Shown here one piece after another: positions 35,698 to 44,291 of a stretch of 64,000 bases of DNA. The notes below the pieces were generated by a model. It was not told the origin of the DNA. It saw nothing but the letters and a program-made list of their open reading frames with translations, and did no database searches. Each line of letters begins with the position of its first letter. The first letter of the stretch is position 1. The stretch is from Clavibacter phaseoli (lineage in GTDB: Bacteria; Actinomycetota; Actinomycetes; Actinomycetales; Microbacteriaceae). A program made the translations under genes and the position numbers. The stretch spans positions 186,001-250,000 of the forward strand of contig NZ_CP040786.1 in NCBI RefSeq assembly GCF_021922925.1. The letters are read 5' to 3'.

Positions 35698-38600
35698 GTG
35701 TGGCGTGCCAATGAACGATCCGACGACGACGACGACCTGCTCTCCGGGTTCGCCGCCGAGCCTCTTGAGGACCCCCACGTGAATGCTTCCCACAACAGCA
35801 CCAGCCCCCACGACCTCCGGGTCGGCGACGTGCACCTGGGGAGCGCCAACGTGGCCGAGCCCCGCTGGCGCGAGTGGCGCGAGCAGCTGGCCGGCATCGG
35901 CGGCACCTCTCCTCTCCTCCACTTCGTGGACGCGCCGGGCTCGCGCATCGAGCTCAGCACGACGCACCCGGGCGGCCTCGCGCAGTTCATCACGGGCAAG
36001 ACGACGCTGCTGTCGTCCCTGATCCGCGACGAGCTCGCGCTCCGCAGCGCCCGCAAGGCCGCGAACCGCATCACCCAGAAGGGCATCGAGCTGGTCTCGG
36101 CCCGGGGCATCGAGTCGATCCACCTGGCCATCGGCCTCGCCGAGTGGCGCTTCGCCGACGAGCAGTTCCGCGCGCCCGTGCTGCTGCGCCCGCTCGCGAT
36201 CCGCCGCCACGGCAGCGACTACGAGGTGCGGCTCAAGGGCCAGCCGTTCCTCAACCCGGCGCTCGCGCGCGCCCTCGAGGAGCAGTTCCAGATCACGCTC
36301 GACGCCGACTCGTTCGTCGCTCTCGCCGTGCAGAACGGCGCGTTCAAGCCGCAGCCCGTCATCGACCGCCTCCGCGGCCTCACCTCGCACCTGCCCGCGT
36401 TCGCCGTGCAGCCGCGCCTCGTCGTCTCGTCCTTCGCGGAGGTGGGCCAGGCGCTCGCCGAGGACGCCGAGGACCTCGAGCACCTCGTCATCGACGCGAT
36501 CGCCGGCAACCCCACCGCCAAGTGGGGCGTCGGCGAGGCGTACGCGCCCGTGGATCCGATCCCGCAGGACCAGCGTCCGCCCGTCACCGACACCCTGCTG
36601 CTCGACGCGGATCCCGAGCAGGAGTACGTCATCGCGCAGATCAACGCGGGCAACTCGCTCGTGGTGACCACGCTCCCCGGCACCGGCGGCACGCAGACCA
36701 TCGTCAACTCCATCGGCTGCCTCGTCGCGCAGAACAAGCGCGTGCTCGTCGTGAGCCCCCGCGCCTCCTCCCTCAAGGGCATCGGCCAGCGCCTCGCCGA
36801 CGTCGGCCTCCCGGGGCTCGCGGTCGCGCCGAAGTCGCTCAAGCGCGACGTGGTGCAGTCCATCGTCCGCAACGAGAAGGCCGCGCCCGCGCAGACCGCC
36901 GAGGTCGACGACGCGCTCGTGCGCCTGCGCCACGTGCTGCTCGACTACCGCTTCGCGCTCGGCCGCCCCGACCGGGACCTCGGCGTCTCCGTGCTCGACG
37001 CGCTCGGCGAGCTGTCCCGGCTGGCCCTCCTGCCGGATCCGCCGGCCACGACCGCGCGCCTCACCCGCGACGCCGTCGTCGCCATCGCGCACGACCGCGC
37101 GAGCGCCGCTGCCTCGCTGGTCAAGGCCGCGAGCCTCGGCGAGTTCCGCTACGGCCCGGGCGACTCGCCCTGGTACGGCGCCACCTTCTCCACGAGCGCG
37201 GCGGCGACGCACGCGCACGACCTCGCGAAGTCGCTCTCCGCCGACGGCCTGCCGCGCCTCCTCGAGCGCGCGGACGAGCTCATCGGCCAGACGCGCATGC
37301 GGGCGTACAAGTCCATCGACGAGCTCGGCGTGTACCTGCGCCTCCTCCTCGACGTGCGCGAGACGCTCGACAAGTTCCAGCCCGTGGTGTTCGACCGGTC
37401 GCTCAGCGAGATCATCGCGGCCACCGGATCCCGCCGCGACGCCCCCGAGATGACGAGCATCACCCGCCGTCGCCTCCGCAAGCTCGCGCGCGAGTACGTG
37501 CGCCCGGGCGTCCACATCTCCGACATGCACGAGAGCCTCAAGGCCATCCAGAAGCAGCGGATCCTGTGGCAGCGCTACGTCGCGGTCGGCTCCACGCCCG
37601 AGGTCCCGCGCGGCATCTCCGACGTGCACGTGCGCTACCAGGAGGTCGCCGCCGACCTCAAGGTGCTCGACGAGCCGCTGAGCATGCTCACGCGCCCCAC
37701 CCCGCTCGGCGAGCTCCCCGTGGACGAGCTGCGCGAGAAGGTGGCCCAGCTCGCCGAGGACAGCGAGGTGCTCCAGAACCTGCAGGAGCGCACCTCCCTG
37801 CTGGCGGAGCTCCGCCGCCTCGACCTCGATCCGCTGCTCCGCGACCTCTCCGACCGGCACGTGCCGCAGGAGTCCGTCGCCGCCGAGCTCGAGCTCGCCT
37901 GGTGGCAGTCCGTGCTCGAGCAGATGCTCGCGGGCGACAAGGCGCTCCTCAACGCGAACACGAGCGTGCTCGACCGCCTCGAGTCCGACTTCCGCCTCGT
38001 CGACGAGGCGCACGCGACCGCCAGCGCGGGCCTGCTCGCCTGGCAGCTCGCGGAGACGTGGAAGATCGGCGTGGTCGACTGGCCCGAGGAGGCGCACCAC
38101 CTGCGCCAGCTGCTCGGCGGATCCGCCCCCGTCGACGCCGCGGCCCTCCACCACTCCGCGCCCCACCTCTCCCGCACCATCGCGCCCGTCTGGCTCGCGT
38201 CGCCCTACGAGGTGCCCGCGATCACCGACGAGATGCCGTTCGACGCCGTGTTCCTCGTCGACGCCGGCGCCATGACGCTCGCGGAGGCCCTCGGCGGCAT
38301 CCGCCGCGGCAAGCAGACCGTCGTGTTCGGGGATCCCGTCACGCAGACGCCGTCGCCGTTCACCATCGCGGTCGTCCCGCAGCCGGAGCGCTCGACGCCC
38401 CAGCTCGCGGACGACGACTCCACGCTCGAGGAGCGCCACGCGGACTCCGCGCTCGCGCGCCTCGGCGAGCTGCTGCCCACCCTCTCCCTCACGCGCAGCT
38501 ACCGCGCGGGCGGCGAGGACCTGGCCGAGCTCGTCAACCGACGCTTCTACGGAGGCCGGATCCAGTCCCTCCCGTGGGCGGGCACGTTCCTCGGCCACGG

Positions 38601-39504
38601 CAGCCTGTCGCTCGACTTCGTCGCGGACGGCCACGGCATGCCCGACGAGGACACCGGCGCCGTCGAGAGCGTCGACGCCGAGGTGATCCGCGTCGTGGAG
38701 CTCGTGCTCGACCACGCGAGCCACCGCCCGCGCGAGTCCCTCATGGTCATCACCGCGAGCGCCCGCCACGCCGTGCGCGTGCAGCAGGCCGTGCTCCACG
38801 CGGCGGCCAAGCGCAGCGACGTCACCGAGTTCTTCATCGGCGACCGCGCCGAGCCGTTCATGGTCGCGACGCTCGAGCAGTGCGTGGCGCAGAGCCGCGA
38901 CCGCGTGATCTTCTCGGTCGGCTACGGCCGCACCCCGCACGGCCGCGTGCTGTCGAACTTCGGCGCCCTCGCGGCGCCCGGCGGGGAGCGCCTGCTCGCC
39001 GTCGCCATGACGCGCGCCCGCCGCTCGATGGTGGTCGTCTCCTGCTTCCAGCCCTCGGACATCGACCAGGACCGGATGAAGCACGGCATCGTCGCGCTCG
39101 CCCAGATCCTCTCCGAGGCGGAGGCGCGCTTCAAGGAGGACCCGATCCCGGACGACGGCGACGCCATGCTCGTCGACCTCGCCCGTCGCCTCGAGGGCCT
39201 CGGCCTCGCGCCCGCCCTCGGGCATCGCGACAAGCTCGGGCTCGTGGCCTCCTACGGCGGCCGGGCCATCGCGATCGAGACGGATCCGGTGGTCAACCAG
39301 ACGAGCCTCCGCGAGTCGCTGCGCCTCCGGCCCGAGATGCTCAAGCGCCTCGGCTGGCACTACCTCCGCGTGCACTCCTTCGAGCTCTTCGCGGATCCGG
39401 ACGCCGTCGCCCGCCGCATCGCCACCGCCCTCGGCGCGATCTCGGACGCGCACCCGGTCACCGCGCCCGTGCAGGTCCAGGCCGGCGCGCACCGGGCGGA
39501 CTGA
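35698..39504 (+). CDS. DUF4011-like SF1 helicase/nuclease homologue with degenerate catalytic motifs
   Basis: A 1268-residue protein with the architecture of actinobacterial DUF4011-type helicases: N-terminal domain (about 50-230), SF1 RecA domains interrupted by a long helical insert, and a C-terminal Vsr/DUF559-like nuclease domain. Key residues look lost: the P-loop reads LPGTGGTQT (326-334) with Gly331 in place of Lys; the Walker B reads FLVDAGAM with Ala856 in place of Glu; the nuclease segment LGLVASYGGRAIAIETD (1180-1196) lacks the expected Asp. Structural motifs such as LTRSYRAGGEDLAELVN and AVAMTRAR remain. A TACTGT -10 six bases before the GTG suggests leaderless transcription; GTG 35779 is the alternative. 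Confidence 0.82.
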   Translation: MWRANERSDDDDDLLSGFAAEPLEDPHVNASHNSTSPHDLRVGDVHLGSANVAEPRWREWREQLAGIGGTSPLLHFVDAPGSRIELSTTHPGGLAQFITGKTTLLSSLIRDELALRSARKAANRITQKGIELVSARGIESIHLAIGLAEWRFADEQFRAPVLLRPLAIRRHGSDYEVRLKGQPFLNPALARALEEQFQITLDADSFVALAVQNGAFKPQPVIDRLRGLTSHLPAFAVQPRLVVSSFAEVGQALAEDAEDLEHLVIDAIAGNPTAKWGVGEAYAPVDPIPQDQRPPVTDTLLLDADPEQEYVIAQINAGNSLVVTTLPGTGGTQTIVNSIGCLVAQNKRVLVVSPRASSLKGIGQRLADVGLPGLAVAPKSLKRDVVQSIVRNEKAAPAQTAEVDDALVRLRHVLLDYRFALGRPDRDLGVSVLDALGELSRLALLPDPPATTARLTRDAVVAIAHDRASAAASLVKAASLGEFRYGPGDSPWYGATFSTSAAATHAHDLAKSLSADGLPRLLERADELIGQTRMRAYKSIDELGVYLRLLLDVRETLDKFQPVVFDRSLSEIIAATGSRRDAPEMTSITRRRLRKLAREYVRPGVHISDMHESLKAIQKQRILWQRYVAVGSTPEVPRGISDVHVRYQEVAADLKVLDEPLSMLTRPTPLGELPVDELREKVAQLAEDSEVLQNLQERTSLLAELRRLDLDPLLRDLSDRHVPQESVAAELELAWWQSVLEQMLAGDKALLNANTSVLDRLESDFRLVDEAHATASAGLLAWQLAETWKIGVVDWPEEAHHLRQLLGGSAPVDAAALHHSAPHLSRTIAPVWLASPYEVPAITDEMPFDAVFLVDAGAMTLAEALGGIRRGKQTVVFGDPVTQTPSPFTIAVVPQPERSTPQLADDDSTLEERHADSALARLGELLPTLSLTRSYRAGGEDLAELVNRRFYGGRIQSLPWAGTFLGHGSLSLDFVADGHGMPDEDTGAVESVDAEVIRVVELVLDHASHRPRESLMVITASARHAVRVQQAVLHAAAKRSDVTEFFIGDRAEPFMVATLEQCVAQSRDRVIFSVGYGRTPHGRVLSNFGALAAPGGERLLAVAMTRARRSMVVVSCFQPSDIDQDRMKHGIVALAQILSEAEARFKEDPIPDDGDAMLVDLARRLEGLGLAPALGHRDKLGLVASYGGRAIAIETDPVVNQTSLRESLRLRPEMLKRLGWHYLRVHSFELFADPDAVARRIATALGAISDAHPVTAPVQVQAGAHRAD

Positions 39505-39767
39505 TGCCGGAGCGCGACGCGTCGGACGCCGACCCGGCGGCCGACGCCGCGGCTGCCGGCGCCGCGGGGGAGCGCCGCCCGGCCCGTCGGTCGCGGCGCG
39601 CGTCGACGCCGCCGGTGCCCGGATCCGACCCGACCCCGCAGGCCGACGCGCACGCACCCGCGGTGCGCGCCGCCGAGGACGCCCCGCAGGGCTGGGGCGA
39701 CGCGCCCGCCGCCTCCGACGCGAACGACGACCGCCTCCGGCTCGACCGCCCGCCCCACTGGGGCTGA
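39504..39767 (+). CDS. Small Ala/Asp/Pro-rich protein of unknown function
   Basis: An 87-residue, probably disordered protein coupled to the helicase-like gene (ATG inside the TGATG overlap). The only distinctive part is the C-terminus, LRLDRPPHWG, reminiscent of a conserved short tail in related actinobacterial neighbours. Translational coupling suggests a partner role; nothing else can be said. Confidence 0.6.
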   Translation: MPERDASDADPAADAAAAGAAGERRPARRSRRASTPPVPGSDPTPQADAHAPAVRAAEDAPQGWGDAPAASDANDDRLRLDRPPHWG

Positions 39768-39808
39768 CGGGTCGACGCCGGAGGCGGCCGGGTCGTGCGG
39801 ATGGAGCG

Positions 39809-40291
39809 CTAGGCGGGCTTCCCGGGCTCGGCCACGTGCTGGCCGGTGGATGACGGGATCGTGTGCGCGCCCTCGGGCGACGGGCGCCCGGCGAGCAGGT
39901 CGCGGATCTCGATGAGCAGCTCGGTCTCGGTCGGCGGCACGTCCTTCGGCGTCGCCTCCTCCTCGGCCTTCTGCTTCGCGAACGCGACCTTCTTGAGGTG
40001 GTTCACCGGCAGCACGAGCGCGAAGTAGACGACCGCGGCGACGATGAGGAAGTTGATGACCGCGGCGATGACCGCGCCGAAGAAGATGGTCGCCTCCCCG
40101 CCGGATGCGGTGGGGATCGTGACGGGCAGCGCCTCGGCCAGCGTCGACGCGTCGAAGAGCGCGCCGATGAGCGGGTTGAAGACGGACGTGACGATGGCCG
40201 TCACGATCGCGGTGAACGCGGCGCCGATGACGACGGCGACCGCGAGGTCGATGACGTTGCCGCGGAGGATGAACTCCTTGAAGCCCTTCAC
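39809..40291 (-). CDS. mscL: Large-conductance mechanosensitive channel
   Basis: A 160-residue channel that opens under membrane tension during hypo-osmotic shock. The N-terminus MKGFKEFILRGNVIDLAVAVVIGAAFT is diagnostic; the second transmembrane segment lies at about 70-93 and the cytoplasmic helix (ETELLIEIRDLL) at about 122-133. The C-terminal tail is somewhat longer than in E. coli (136 residues). A CAGGAGCACCC site precedes the ATG. Confidence 0.97.
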   Translation of the reverse strand: MKGFKEFILRGNVIDLAVAVVIGAAFTAIVTAIVTSVFNPLIGALFDASTLAEALPVTIPTASGGEATIFFGAVIAAVINFLIVAAVVYFALVLPVNHLKKVAFAKQKAEEEATPKDVPPTETELLIEIRDLLAGRPSPEGAHTIPSSTGQHVAEPGKPA

Positions 40292-40319
40292 GGGTGCTCC
40301 TGTCTGGCGGGCCGTCCGA

Positions 40320-40730
40320 TCAGGTGGACGGCGAGGACGAGCCGGAGCCCGAGGACGCGGGACCGGAGGGGGTGCTGGGGGTCACGGTACCGGAGCCCTG
40401 GCCGATCGTCCCGGATCCGGACGCCCCGGACGAGTCCGACGATCCGGAGGACGAAGACGAGGACGACGAGGAGTCGGAGGACGAGGACGAGTCGCCCGAC
40501 TTCGCCGACGACGACCCCGACGAGGAGGGCCGCGAGCGCTTGGCGGCGTCCTCGGTGCGCGAGTCGTTGCGGTAGAAGCCGCTGCCGGTGAAGCTCACGC
40601 CGACCGCGGCGAAGAGCTTGCGGAGCTTGCCGCCGCAGACGGGGCACTCGGTGAGGGAGTCGTCGGTGAACGCCTGGACGATGTCGAAGGCGTTGCCGCA
40701 CACCGTGCAGCGGTAGGAGTACGTGGGCAT
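40320..40730 (-). CDS. FmdB-family zinc-ribbon protein with Ser-rich tail
   Basis: A 136-residue protein. Residues 1-45 form a zinc ribbon with paired Cys motifs (CTVCG and CPVCGG). Residues about 50-60 (GVSFTGSGFYRND) are the conserved FmdB tail. The remaining 75 residues are almost only Ser, Gly, Thr and Asp. Function unknown; the family is often regulatory-annotated. It lies 6 bases after the cyclo-ligase stop and is co-oriented with mscL. Confidence 0.9.
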   Translation of the reverse strand: MPTYSYRCTVCGNAFDIVQAFTDDSLTECPVCGGKLRKLFAAVGVSFTGSGFYRNDSRTEDAAKRSRPSSSGSSSAKSGDSSSSSDSSSSSSSSSGSSDSSGASGSGTIGQGSGTVTPSTPSGPASSGSGSSSPST

Positions 40731-40736
40731 GGGTCC

Positions 40737-41312
40737 CTAGAAGGAGTGGATGAGGGTCGGGGTCACGATGCCGTCGACCGGCATGTCGTGCTTCTCCCGC
40801 GGGAGCTCGTCGACGAACTCGGCGTCGAACACCACAGCGTAGACCGGGGGGCAGGCCTCCATGGATCCGAGGGTCTTGTCGAAGTAGCCGCGACCCCAGC
40901 CCATGCGCATGCCGCCCTGGTCGACCGCGGCGGCGGGCACGACGATGAGGTCGACGTCGTTGATGGCGATCGGCCCGAGCAGCTCGCCCACCGGCTCCGG
41001 CAGGCCGAACAGGCCCTCGGTCTCGGTGCCGTCGCTCACGACCCAGTCGAGCAGGCCGTCGTTGCGCGACACCGGGAGGAGCACCTGCCGGTCGTTCGCG
41101 TGCAGCCACTGGAGGAACGGACGCGTCGTGGGCTCGTCGACGGTGGACAGGTAGCAGGCGACCCGGCGCGCGTCGTGGTTGCCCACGAGCTCGGTCAACC
41201 GGCTGGTCAGACCGTGCGCGGCATCGTCGCGCTCGGTCGAGGTCATCTGCCGACGACGCTCCCGCAGCTGGGCGCGCAGCGCCCTCTTCTCGTTCCCGAC
41301 ATCGCTCGGCAT
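40737..41312 (-). CDS. 5-formyltetrahydrofolate cyclo-ligase
   Basis: A 191-residue enzyme making 5,10-methenyl-THF from folinate with ATP. Family motifs include KRALRAQLRERRRQM at the start, the RMGWGRGYFDKTL loop and FDAEFVDELPREKHDMPVDGIVTP near the C-terminus. A TAGACT -10 (minus strand, 41319-41324) six bases before the ATG suggests a leaderless mRNA, back to back with galU. Confidence 0.95.
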   Translation of the reverse strand: MPSDVGNEKRALRAQLRERRRQMTSTERDDAAHGLTSRLTELVGNHDARRVACYLSTVDEPTTRPFLQWLHANDRQVLLPVSRNDGLLDWVVSDGTETEGLFGLPEPVGELLGPIAINDVDLIVVPAAAVDQGGMRMGWGRGYFDKTLGSMEACPPVYAVVFDAEFVDELPREKHDMPVDGIVTPTLIHSF

Positions 41313-41318
41313 GGGTCG

Positions 41319-41345
41319 AGTCTAGGTATGTTCGCCCGCTACGCT
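41319..41345. promoter_or_regulatory. Divergent leaderless-type promoters of cyclo-ligase gene and galU
   Basis: TAGACT on the minus strand (41319-41324) and TACGCT on the plus strand (41340-41345) sit six and seven bases from the respective start codons, only 15 bases apart. Confidence 0.6.
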
Positions 41346-41352
41346 CGATCGC

Positions 41353-42249
41353 ATGGTCACCCACATCACGAAGGCCGTCATCCCCGCCGCGGGACTCGGA
41401 ACACGATTCCTTCCCGCGACGAAGGCGATGCCGAAGGAGATGCTGCCGGTCGTCGACCGCCCGGCCATCCAGTACGTGGTGGAGGAGGCCGTGGGCGCGG
41501 GACTGCACGACGTCCTCATGATCACGGGCCGCAACAAGACCGCCCTCGAGAACCACTTCGACCGCAACGCCGAGCTCGAGGCCACCCTCCAGCTCAAGGG
41601 CGACGACGCGAAGCTCCGCAAGGTCAACGAGTCCACCGACCTCGCCGACATGCACTACGTCCGCCAGGGCGACCCCAAGGGCCTCGGCCACGCGGTGCTC
41701 CGCGCCGAGATGCACGTGGGCCGCGAGCCCTTCGCCGTGCTCCTCGGCGACGACATCATCGACAAGCGCGACGTGCTCCTCTCCCGCATGATCGAGGTCC
41801 AGCTCCAGCGCGGCTGCTCTGTCGTCGCGCTCCTCGAGGTGGATCCCTCGCAGACGCACCTCTACGGCGTCGCCACGGTCGAGGAGACGGACGACGACGA
41901 CGTCGTGCGCATCACCGGCATGGTCGAGAAGCCCGCCGCGGGCACCGCGCCCTCCAACCTCGCGATCATCGGCCGCTACGTGCTTCGTCCCGAGGTCTTC
42001 GACGTGCTGCACAAGACGGAGCCCGGCAAGGGCGGCGAGATCCAGCTCACCGACGCGCTCGAGAAGATGGCCGCCGCGCCCGAGTGGACCGGCGGCGTCT
42101 ACGGCGTCGTCTTCCGCGGCCGCCGCTACGACACGGGCGACCGGCTCGACTACCTGAAGGCCATCGTCCAGCTCGGCGTCGACCACGAGGATCTCGGCGA
42201 GGGCCTGCGCGAGTGGCTGCCCGAGTTCGTCAAGACGCTCGAGCGCTGA
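41353..42249 (+). CDS. galU: UTP-glucose-1-phosphate uridylyltransferase
   Basis: A 298-residue enzyme making UDP-glucose for cell-envelope glycans. The nucleotidyl-transferase signature AGLGTRFLPATKAMPKEMLPV lies near residue 10, with the catalytic GDDIIDKR and the GMVEKPAAGTAPSNLAIIGRYVL segment intact. It starts the galU-rimJ-SepX/GLPR run and is divergent from the cyclo-ligase gene. Confidence 0.97.
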   Translation: MVTHITKAVIPAAGLGTRFLPATKAMPKEMLPVVDRPAIQYVVEEAVGAGLHDVLMITGRNKTALENHFDRNAELEATLQLKGDDAKLRKVNESTDLADMHYVRQGDPKGLGHAVLRAEMHVGREPFAVLLGDDIIDKRDVLLSRMIEVQLQRGCSVVALLEVDPSQTHLYGVATVEETDDDDVVRITGMVEKPAAGTAPSNLAIIGRYVLRPEVFDVLHKTEPGKGGEIQLTDALEKMAAAPEWTGGVYGVVFRGRRYDTGDRLDYLKAIVQLGVDHEDLGEGLREWLPEFVKTLER

Positions 42250-42312
42250 TCCCGATCCGCGGCGCGGGGTCGGGTCGCACCGGCGCTCCCGCGGAGGCCT
42301 AGGCTCATGGAC

Positions 42313-42975
42313 GTGCCGCAGACCGTACCCACCATGCGGGACGGGCGCATCTCCGTCCGGCCCATCCGGCTCCGCGACTCGCGGGCCCTCGAGCGATCGC
42401 TGCTCGACAACCGCTCCTGGCTCCGGAAGTGGGAGGCCACGAGCCCCTACGCGCCGATGGCATTCGACACCCGCGCGAGCATCCGGTCGCTGCAGGCCAA
42501 CGCCCGCGCCGGCCTCGGCGTGCCGCTCGTCATCGACTACGACGACGAGTTCGCCGGCCAGCTCAACGTGTCGTCCATCGCGTACGGGTCGCTGTCGAGC
42601 GCGACCATCGGCTACTGGGTCGGCCAGGAGTTCGCCGGCCGGAACGTCACGCCGACGGCCGTCGCCCTCGCGACCGACTACTGCTTCACGACGCTCGGGC
42701 TGCACCGGATGGAGATCTGCATCCGCCCGGAGAACGCGCCCAGCCTCCGCGTGGTGCAGAAGCTCGGGTTCCGGTACGAGGGCCTGCGCCGCCGCTACAT
42801 CCACATCAACGGCGACTGGCGCGACCACTTCTGCTTCGGCCTCGTGGTGGAGGAGCTCTCGACCAGCGTGCTCGCGCGCTGGAAGGAGGGCGGCGTGGAT
42901 CCCGAGTGGTCGCGCGTCCCCGACGCGGACGTCGAGGCGGCCGCCGCGCCGCTGGCCGTGCAGCGCCGGATCTGA
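42313..42975 (+). CDS. GNAT acetyltransferase of the RimJ/RimL type
   Basis: A 220-residue acetyl-CoA-dependent acetyltransferase related to ribosomal-protein acetylases: RISVRPIRLRDSRALE at the start, YWVGQEFAGRNVTPTAVALATDYCFTTLGLHRMEICIRPENAPSLRVVQKLGFRYEGL as the acetyl-CoA-binding fold. The GTG at 42313 is preferred because the TAGGCT -10 (42300-42305) would place the transcript start at or after the ATG at 42307. It occupies the rimJ position between galU and the SepX/GLPR gene. In related genomes moeA lies between galU and rimJ; here it is absent. Confidence 0.9.
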   Translation: MPQTVPTMRDGRISVRPIRLRDSRALERSLLDNRSWLRKWEATSPYAPMAFDTRASIRSLQANARAGLGVPLVIDYDDEFAGQLNVSSIAYGSLSSATIGYWVGQEFAGRNVTPTAVALATDYCFTTLGLHRMEICIRPENAPSLRVVQKLGFRYEGLRRRYIHINGDWRDHFCFGLVVEELSTSVLARWKEGGVDPEWSRVPDADVEAAAAPLAVQRRI

Positions 42976-43072
42976 CGTCCGCGCGTCCGCGGACCTGCGG
43001 ATGCGTCGGCGTCGCCGTGGACACGCGGCGCGCTTCCCGCGTCGCGCCCGCCGGACCTCCTAGCCTCGGGAC

Positions 43073-44041
43073 ATGCAATCCGGCGGCATCATCATCGCGC
43101 TCTCCGCGGTGCTCTGGCTCGCCTACCTCCTGCCCACGTGGCTGCACCGGCGCCAGTACATGGCGACCGAGCGCAATGCCGTGCGCCTCCAGCAGACCCT
43201 GCGGATCCTGGCCGAGACGGCCGAGGTCCCCGACGCGGTGCGCGCCGAGACCAACGCCCGCAGCGTCGTCGAGCAGCAGCGCGCCCTCCGCCGGGCCGCA
43301 GAAGAAGCCGAAGCCGCCGCGCGTGCGCGAGACGCCGCCGCCCAGCGCGCCCTACCGAAAGTGGCCCCCGTGTCCGCAACGTCGCCCTCCGCCGCCACGC
43401 GCCTCCGCCGCAGCCGGCTCGCCGCCACCGCGGTGCTCGCCCTCGCCCTCGTCGGCGTGATCGCCGGCATCGCGCAGGTCGCGGGTGCCGGCGCCTGGAC
43501 GCTGCTCGTGATCTCCTCGCTGGCCACGTTCGCGTCGCTCGCCTTCCTGCAGCGCATGTCGCAGGTCGCCGCCGCCCGCCGTCTCCAGGCGCCCGAGGCC
43601 CGCCCGATGCCGCGCACCGGATTCACCGACTTCCAGGAGTCCTCCGCGCAGGCCGCCGAGCCCGTCGCCGAGCGCGAGGAGGGCGAGTCCTGGACCCCCG
43701 TTCCCGTGCCGAAGCCGCTCTACCTCTCCCGCTCGCAGGCGCCCGGTCCGCGTCCCGGCGCGGGCAGCGCGCCCCGCACGCCGCTGTCGCCCGTCGAGGA
43801 GATGCGCCGCGCCGCTGCCGCGTCCGAGGAGACGCTGCGTCGCGCGCACCTCGAGCCCGAGGTCGCGCGCCTGTCCGCCGACGACGAGGAGGCCGCGCCC
43901 GCCGCATCCGCCGCCCCGGTCGCGCCGGCCGCGCGCACCGCCCCCGTCAGCCGCTTCTCGCGCATGGGCATCGTCGACGACGCGGAGCCCGGCATGGGCG
44001 ACCTCGACGAGGTGCTGCGCCGCCGTCGCGCCGTCGGCTGA
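43073..44041 (+). CDS. SepX/GLPR-like membrane protein
   Basis: A 322-residue membrane protein in the galU-rimJ neighbourhood. First transmembrane helix about 3-23 (GIIIALSAVLWLAYLLPTW), a cytoplasmic coiled region with HRRQYMATERNAVRLQQTLRILAETAEVP, then two adjacent helices (about 117-160) and a long disordered tail ending LDEVLRRRRAVG. This order matches SepX of Streptomyces and GLPR of Corynebacterium, membrane partners in divisome and polar growth. TAGCCT six bases before the ATG suggests a leaderless mRNA. Identification rests on position and topology. Confidence 0.75.
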   Translation: MQSGGIIIALSAVLWLAYLLPTWLHRRQYMATERNAVRLQQTLRILAETAEVPDAVRAETNARSVVEQQRALRRAAEEAEAAARARDAAAQRALPKVAPVSATSPSAATRLRRSRLAATAVLALALVGVIAGIAQVAGAGAWTLLVISSLATFASLAFLQRMSQVAAARRLQAPEARPMPRTGFTDFQESSAQAAEPVAEREEGESWTPVPVPKPLYLSRSQAPGPRPGAGSAPRTPLSPVEEMRRAAAASEETLRRAHLEPEVARLSADDEEAAPAASAAPVAPAARTAPVSRFSRMGIVDDAEPGMGDLDEVLRRRRAVG

Positions 44042-44108
44042 TCCGCCGTGCTCCGGCCCGCGCGGTTCGGAGGGCTCCTCGCGACGTGGTAGTCTCGTGG
44101 AGTTGTCA

Positions 44109-44181
44109 GGGCCTATGGCGCAGTTGGTAGCGCGCCTCGTTCGCATCGAGGAGGTCAGGAGTTCGAATCTCCTTAGGTCCA
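44109..44181 (+). tRNA. tRNA-Ala (anticodon CGC)
   Basis: Complete 73-base cloverleaf: acceptor GGGCCTA/TAGGTCC with one wobble, anticodon stem CCTCG/CGAGG around TTCGCAT (anticodon CGC at 44142-44144), T arm AGGAG/CTCCT with TTCGAAT. A TAGTCT -10 hexamer lies about 12 bases upstream of the mature 5' end. Confidence 0.95.
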
Positions 44182-44185
44182 CAAG

Positions 44186-44208
44186 AACCCCGCTCCGGCG
44201 GGGTTTTT
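44186..44208 (+). terminator. Rho-independent terminator of tRNA-Ala
   Basis: AACCCCGC, TCCG, GCGGGG followed by TTTTT: a textbook terminator and the only one in this window with a clear T-run. Confidence 0.95.
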
Positions 44209-44291
44209 GCTTGTCCGGGCGGCATGCCGCCGAGGCGCCGGTCGCCGGGCACCCGCCCGGCGACCGGCGCCTCGCCGGTTAAGCTCGAGCA

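Noticed and set aside
35278..39657. 1459-residue open frame on the minus strand
   Set aside because: It is antisense to the helicase-like gene, has charged low-complexity composition typical of GC-rich shadow frames and no recognisable domain.
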